Source of the DNA: Cristatella mucedo
Taxonomy: Eukaryota; Bryozoa; Phylactolaemata; Cristatellidae
Direction: 5' to 3'
Length of the DNA stretch: 64,000 bases
Assembly (NCBI GenBank): GCA_009760855.2
Contig: WPIO01000012.1
Span: forward strand, 5,949,501 to 6,013,500
Shown: piece after piece, positions 60,701 to 64,000 of the stretch
Layout: the number at the start of each line of letters is the position of its first letter
How positions within the stretch are numbered: position 1 is the stretch's first letter
The notes under the pieces: model-generated
Seen by the model: only the letters and a program-made list of their open reading frames with translations
Told to the model about the DNA's origin: nothing
The model's database searches: none
Made by a program: the position numbers and the translations under genes

Positions 60701-61556
60701 GCATGCTACCACTAATCATTCGATTGTGCTTCCTTTGCAGCAAATGTAAAGCGCCTAGAAAGAGATTGAGTTCTCTGAGGGCACTACATAAAATGTATTA
60801 TTATTATTATTATAATTATTATTAACGCCCAACAAAAAGAAAAATCGTCTACAGCCGATGGATGTGCACAGACGACAGAAGAGTGAAAGCAACAGCAGGA
60901 CACTAGGCATACCGATAGTGTGTCCAGGGCCGTCGAACGGGACGCAACTCGGATGCAGCATTGATGGCGGCTGACCACTTCGCATGGCTCCATTAGCGCT
61001 GTAGCCGTTCGGTCGAGCTATGGGCTTGGGCTTGCCTACTGGCTGCTGTGGAGACATGCCGAGCCCACCAGTGGGACCCTGGGATGGGCTACTGCCGACA
61101 ATGACACCGCCACCATGGCCTGGTAGCGAAGTGCTGCCATGATTGCCTCCACTTGAGCCGTGCTGGCGGATATATCCAAAAGTATTCGCAACGCCGGTCT
61201 TTATGGCCTGCAAATTTAGATGGGCAAGCCATTAGCAAGCCGTGAAAAACTAGTGCAGCACACCGCTAGCCCCGGCCACCCTCCTCAATGAGTCCCAGTC
61301 AAGTGGCCATCACTGTCAAAACAATTATATCAATCGCTACATCTAGGTTGACCAAAGAACGATCGGCTATGATCTCCAAAGACAAAAAATGTAGCTCAAC
61401 ATTTCGCTCCTGACTTTTCTGGTGTCCGAAGGATGGCAGAAAGAGGTGAGAAGAAAGTGGTGAGCAGAAAGAAAACACAGCGCACCGACGTTCCTTTTGA
61501 GCTGCTCTCCGAACTGCTTTGATGCAAAGAGCTACAGTCCAACCTGCCTCCCAAAA

Positions 61557-61648
<92 letters not shown>

Positions 61649-62024
61649 CCGTTTCCATGCCGGGCGTTGCCCCCTCCCTATTTTCAGACCGATACAGTAC
61701 ATTTTCAGCATAGCCTGCAGCTAAGCTACTAAAAGCCATTAATCTTTGGCAACTAGTAGCGGCGCTGCAGTAGCACCCTCTCTGTTTGCGAAGCACCTGA
61801 AAATTCGATATGAACTCGACCATGAGCTCCGAGGAGGGTGCGGTGAATGGAGTGAGGTCGGCTTGGAATACGAGCAGTTCGTTGACCTTGAGCTCCAGCA
61901 TGCGCTTAAAGTGTAGTGCCTCGATGGGGCTGGCGTGCCGTATCAGCTTGTCGATGAACTCGCAGCTCGAGTACAGCTGATCGATCGCTTCCTGTGTCTT
62001 TTTCATGGTCGACGTCACGGCATT
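49536..62024 (-). CDS. brat: Brat (brain tumor) TRIM-NHL translational repressor, coiled coil to C-terminus (whole spliced model)
   Basis: Brat is a cytoplasmic TRIM-NHL protein that binds mRNA with the top face of its NHL propeller, works with Pumilio and Nanos, and represses growth genes. Seven exons were placed: 61797-62024, 60913-61207, 58926-59297, 57800-58023, 56699-56815, 55074-55233, 49536-49891. Their lengths sum to 1752 nt, one uninterrupted frame of 583 residues plus stop, with every junction in phase. Order: end of the B-box C-terminal coiled coil, Gly/Ser/Pro linker, MGYHCKFGEFGV lead-in, six NHL repeats, short Gly/Met-rich tail. Many stretches (VAVNAQNDIIVADTNNHR, TERSPTHQ, VECKVMRVVI, ALESKVKHAQCFDVA) are what is expected of insect Brat. 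The B-box zinc fingers are not in the window and should lie beyond 64000. Introns carry many TE fragments. Confidence 0.95.
49892..51980. other. brat intron, nothing recognised
   Basis: First part of the 5.2-kb intron before the LINE B copy. The plus ORF at 51582-51995 may be a decayed LINE B linker between endonuclease and reverse transcriptase, but has no clear motif. Confidence 0.4.
51990..53880 (+). mobile_element. LINE family B (CR1/L2-type), defective reverse transcriptase
   Basis: Lies antisense in a brat intron. Segments in order: FFTEKVVHIRTSIEPSPS; SFKSAIVRPILEKPGLDTEV; a frameshift at the C run 52367-52375; LPFLSKILEKIVAKQLVAHI; FQSGFKRHHSIETALL; first catalytic block LALLDLSAAFDTVDHNVLLE; a nested LINE A tail at 52641-52735; VWFKSYLSDRVQSVSYGG; motif B in another frame; then directly FLKLNDDKTELLLVGHL and the C-terminal region to the stop near 53692. 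The segment that should hold the YADD active site is deleted near 52915-52935. The 3' UTR ends near 53875. Not active. Confidence 0.85.
52641..52735 (-). mobile_element. LINE A tail nested in LINE B
   Basis: (AAT)n, then aaactccctcagagaactca and ctctttctaggcgctttaca, inserted between LLEQLR and the ALVWFKSYL block of LINE B. Confidence 0.85.
54498..54595 (-). mobile_element. LINE A tail fragment
   Basis: taataataacacatttgata, then gcacccctagagaactcaat and ctccttctaggtgctttaca. Confidence 0.8.
55074..55233 (-). CDS. brat: brat exon: NHL repeat 4
   Basis: Acceptor gcttgaaccag, donor TACCAGG/gtatgt. Reads VMRVVIMDLLGNVLHKFGC, then HLEFPNGVAVNNREEIFISD and NRGHCVRVFSYQG. Confidence 0.95.
55592..55720 (-). 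mobile_element. LINE A tail fragment
   Basis: Degraded (AAT)n and tattggtt repeats, then tagtgccatcagagaactta and ctctttctaggcacttcaca. Confidence 0.75.
55880..55925 (+). repeat. weak tRNA-like head
   Basis: ttgtagctcagtaagttagc and tgtgttcgaata resemble A and B boxes. No folding tRNA; possible SINE relic. Confidence 0.25.
56699..56815 (-). CDS. brat: brat exon: NHL repeat 3
   Basis: Acceptor gctcttgtgcag, donor TGCAAG/gtgagg; exactly 39 codons. Reads VQIFNQYGQFVRKFGANVL, then QHPRGVTVDNKGRIIVVECK. Confidence 0.95.
57034..57563 (+). mobile_element. LINE A 3' copy, well preserved, antisense in brat intron
   Basis: Encodes [40 protein letters not shown] and LKTHLFRTAFSGSL-stop, then the 3' UTR, tail agcgcctagagagagattac and (ATT)n ending at 57563. 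Confidence 0.9.
57616..57735. repeat. (GA)n microsatellite, brat intron
   Basis: GA/GACA-rich run with a pure (GA)n core at about 57676-57733. On the brat (minus) strand it reads (CT)n, close behind a 5' splice site. Confidence 0.95.
57800..58023 (-). CDS. brat: brat exon: NHL repeats 1-2
   Basis: Acceptor ttgtcgtcgcag, donor ACACCAG/gtgagg. Reads FTEPSGVAVNAQNDIIVADT, then NNHRIQIFDREGRF, FQFGECGKHDGQLLYPNRVA and TERSPTHQ. A (CT)n array on this strand starts about 65 nt past the donor. Confidence 0.95.
58490..58570 (-). mobile_element. SINE1 head fragment
   Basis: Reverse head: cacggctcaaactcgcgacc (B box) and gagcatcctaaccctaggct (A box). Confidence 0.5.
58695..58862 (+). mobile_element. 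SINE2, best copy
   Basis: tRNA-like head aggtggggcagttactcttc, perfect B box gtaggttcgaatcctgcggg, then ggtgatagcctttaaggctc and ctacacaaatagaggctg. Confidence 0.75.
58926..59297 (-). CDS. brat: brat exon: linker and NHL lead-in
   Basis: Acceptor tttgttctctag, donor CTAGAAG/gtattt. Encodes a Met/Pro/Gly-rich linker and, at its end, IKRQKMGYHCKFGEFGVLEG, the strand leading into the first NHL repeat. Confidence 0.95.
59690..59980 (+). mobile_element. LINE A 3' end
   Basis: aaaaagaaactaaaaacgca (FKKKLKT region), the 3' UTR, aagtgcctagaaagagattg and attattatt. Confidence 0.85.
60235..60830 (+). mobile_element. LINE A 3' copy
   Basis: Decayed coding end (RTNLKSFGDRAFSLYAPKAW), 3' UTR, tail agcgcctagaaagagattga and (ATT)n at 60797-60825. 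Antisense to brat. Confidence 0.85.
60913..61207 (-). CDS. brat: brat exon: coiled-coil end and Gly/Ser/Pro linker
   Basis: Acceptor catctaaatttgcag, donor ACTATCG/gtatgc. Starts AIKTGVANTFGYIRQHGSS, completing the family motif NFQAI..GV.NTFGY across the junction, then a disordered linker rich in Gly, Ser and Pro. Confidence 0.9.
61560..61645. repeat. (CT)n microsatellite, brat intron
   Basis: Uninterrupted (TC)n of about 43 units. On the brat strand it reads (GA)n. Confidence 0.95.
61797..62024 (-). CDS. brat: brat exon: B-box-associated coiled coil
   Basis: Acceptor gcatcgtttttag, donor TTTTCAG/gtgctt; 76 codons. Reads NAVTSTMKKTQEAIDQLYS, then ALHFKRMLELKVNELLVFQA and ELMVEFISNFQ. This is the BBC coiled coil of TRIM-NHL proteins. 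It begins in phase 0, so earlier B-box exons are off-window. Confidence 0.9.
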
Positions 62025-62639
62025 CTAAAAACGATGCGAAAATAGCCCGTGCTGTTGCATTGCTAAGCCGTGTATACATGGCCAGAGTCAGGGCAGCCAC
62101 TTAAAAGTGAATTGCTGATTACATGGAACTCAACTGCAGATCAATACATGTGCATTGGTATTACATCAAGGGCAAAAATTGCCAAGGCAAGGATTTTCGA
62201 GACAGAGAAAGAGAGTGCAAGGAGAGAGAGACACACATAGACAGAGACACACTGCAAACTACTGGACAGATGTCCTGTATGTGCAGAAGCACTCTGCAAT
62301 TGTGCAATTGTCACTGATCAGCTTGTACACTTCTGCACAAGCTTACATGAATGCCTAGAAAGAGGTTTATTTCCTGGAGACCTATAGAAATGCAGTATAA
62401 CAATTATTATTCTTAATGTAGCAAGACCTATGCTCAATTCTTCTACCTCTCCTTCGACTGAAGTGAGATGACTATCCATAGTGCAGGCCTCACAACTACA
62501 GAACATGCAAGAATTCCAGTAGTCTAGAGTCAGTCCAACTCCCCTTGATCAGCCGTCTCGACCGAGATGCTTCGAATCGGAAGCAGTTGCTGAGGCAACT
62601 TACAGTGGACCAACAGGTCGACAAGATGAATGCAGACAC

Positions 62640-63265
62640 GGCTAGTCTAATCCCTGGGTGTGCAATCAAGCGCTTACAGTTGGTGCAAAATTCAGCAGCT
62701 ATGCTAGTCTGTCAAGAGCATCGAAATTGCCACATCACACCACTTCTCGCCGACCTGCACTGGCACTCAATCAAGCAGCGCACCGACTTCAAGGTTCTGT
62801 CACTGACTTATAGGTCCCTCCATTCTCTGGCTCTAGCCTACCTATCAGAACTACTCCCCCACCAGAACTTTCCCCCAGGCGAAGAATCGTACAACCCAAC
62901 CCACTGTTCTGACTCGAATCGTTTAGCCTTACTTCGTACAAACCTCAAAACCGTTGGAGACCGCGCTTTTAGTTCCTATGCTCCCAAAGTTTGTAACTCA
63001 CTGCTAACACACGTCACAGCATCCCCTGACATGACATTTAAAAAGAAGCTTGAAACAATGCATCTGTTTAACAACGCATTTGGTGGGTCTTTGTAATTCG
63101 TTCTTCGTGTGTATGCACCTGCTTACACTATGCCTGTTATTTGTGGATGCTACCACCAATCATTCGGTAATGCTTTCTATATAGCATCTTTAAAATGCCT
63201 AGAAAGAGATTCGGTTCTCTGATGGTGCTATACAAATGCATTATTATTATTATTATTATTATTAC
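62640..63265 (+). mobile_element. LINE A 3' copy
   Basis: Encodes [40 protein letters not shown] and the stop near 63096, then the 3' UTR, aaaatgcctagaaagagatt and (ATT)n. It lies upstream of the first brat exon seen, antisense. Confidence 0.85.
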
Positions 63266-63269
63266 TATA

Positions 63270-64000
63270 ATTGCTACCCCATCTGGGCTTTCCAAAACTC
63301 TATGCATCGATAGCCCAAACAAAATAGGGCACGTGTATTTTTTGCAAGCAGGCCTGCCCCATTCGAGCCATTCTCGAACGAAAAGAGCCAGGAGCACCGA
63401 GTTATCAAAAACATGTCAGCAGTTAGTAAATTGCATTTTTAAATATATTTGGACAGTGTGCAGTCAGAATGGCAGTATATTATATTATTACAGCACACGC
63501 GTTTGCACCTACAGGATGCCATGTGCACGGTCGATCCTCCATTACAAGATGGCCGACTCCGGGAAAACACGAACTCAGAAGCATTGCAGCTCACCAAGCC
63601 ACCACACCTGATTGATCGATTCTTACCCTAACAAGTACTTCTGGCCTCCATGATTTTTGTCCAGACTCAACACGTAGCTATTCATACCTGTATACGCAAA
63701 CAGTCTCCTAAAGGAGAGATGGAGGCACAGTCAATTAAGCCTAACCAATACCAACAAACCGATTGTAACTCACAGTCTGAGGCATTGCACTGGCAGCCAA
63801 GTCTTTCTCACCCTTTGAATGCCCTAACATGTTTACTCCTTTTGCGCTGCTCTCTGGTCTCAGCCTACGACGACAGTAACACACCCATTAGCCAACCACC
63901 CAGCTCAAAAGGGAATTTCCAGCACCAAGCATGAATAATCGTGAATCTTGGTGGAAAACAACCGACTTATCAGGCCAATCAGACTAGGTCGGAAGTAAAG
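63270..64000. other. no exon recognised at right edge (brat intron expected)
   Basis: Small ORFs without B-box cysteine/histidine spacing. The upstream brat exons are expected beyond 64000. Confidence 0.4.

Noticed and set aside
62318-62506. Cys-rich minus ORF (FCSCEACTMDSH) as a brat B-box exon
   Set aside because: Cys/His spacing does not fit a B-box and no acceptor precedes it.

Overview
The window is a stretch of animal nuclear genome. Short coding exons with consensus GT/AG borders sit far apart in AT-rich introns, and the gaps are full of decayed non-LTR retrotransposon 3' ends, tRNA-derived SINEs and microsatellites. There are no operons, ribosome binding sites or CRISPR arrays. A CatSper sperm-channel subunit together with a Brat-type TRIM-NHL gene points to a non-vertebrate bilaterian with flagellated sperm. 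The species cannot be named from this sequence.

Three host genes were reconstructed by splicing exons whose reading phases agree. (1) Plus strand, 4.3-7.65 kb: an AGFG/Drongo-type ArfGAP with FG repeats. Only the part after the zinc finger is in the window, so the ArfGAP exons lie to the left or are missing. (2) Minus strand, about 44 kb down to 10.15 kb: a very long gene for a CatSper auxiliary subunit of the epsilon/delta type. It has a divergent beta-propeller, Ig-like and conserved C-terminal extracellular modules, and a single C-terminal transmembrane helix; about 20 small exons were placed. (3) Minus strand, 62.0 kb down to 49.5 kb: the 3' two thirds of brat (coiled coil, linker, six-repeat NHL propeller), in seven exons that join in one open frame of 583 residues. 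The B-box exons must lie beyond the right edge.

Genes 1 and 2 converge around 7.7-10.1 kb; genes 2 and 3 are in tandem on the minus strand. The genes are unrelated in pathway: vesicle or nuclear-export adaptor, sperm calcium channel, and translational repressor.

The repeat fraction has several parts. LINE family A is a CR1/L2-like element with an (ATT)n tail, present in about 20 copies, all 5'-truncated. LINE family B has a different 3' end and includes one 1.9-kb copy with most of the reverse transcriptase but no catalytic YADD segment. SINE1 has a tRNA-like head and a tail that matches LINE A; SINE2 is a second tRNA-headed family. A 0.8-kb foldback element bounded by TTAA splits a SINE1 copy in a CatSper intron. 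There are also several long dinucleotide arrays. The best leads are the TTAA foldback element, the LINE A/SINE1 tail sharing, and complementary (CT)n/(GA)n arrays flanking three brat exons.
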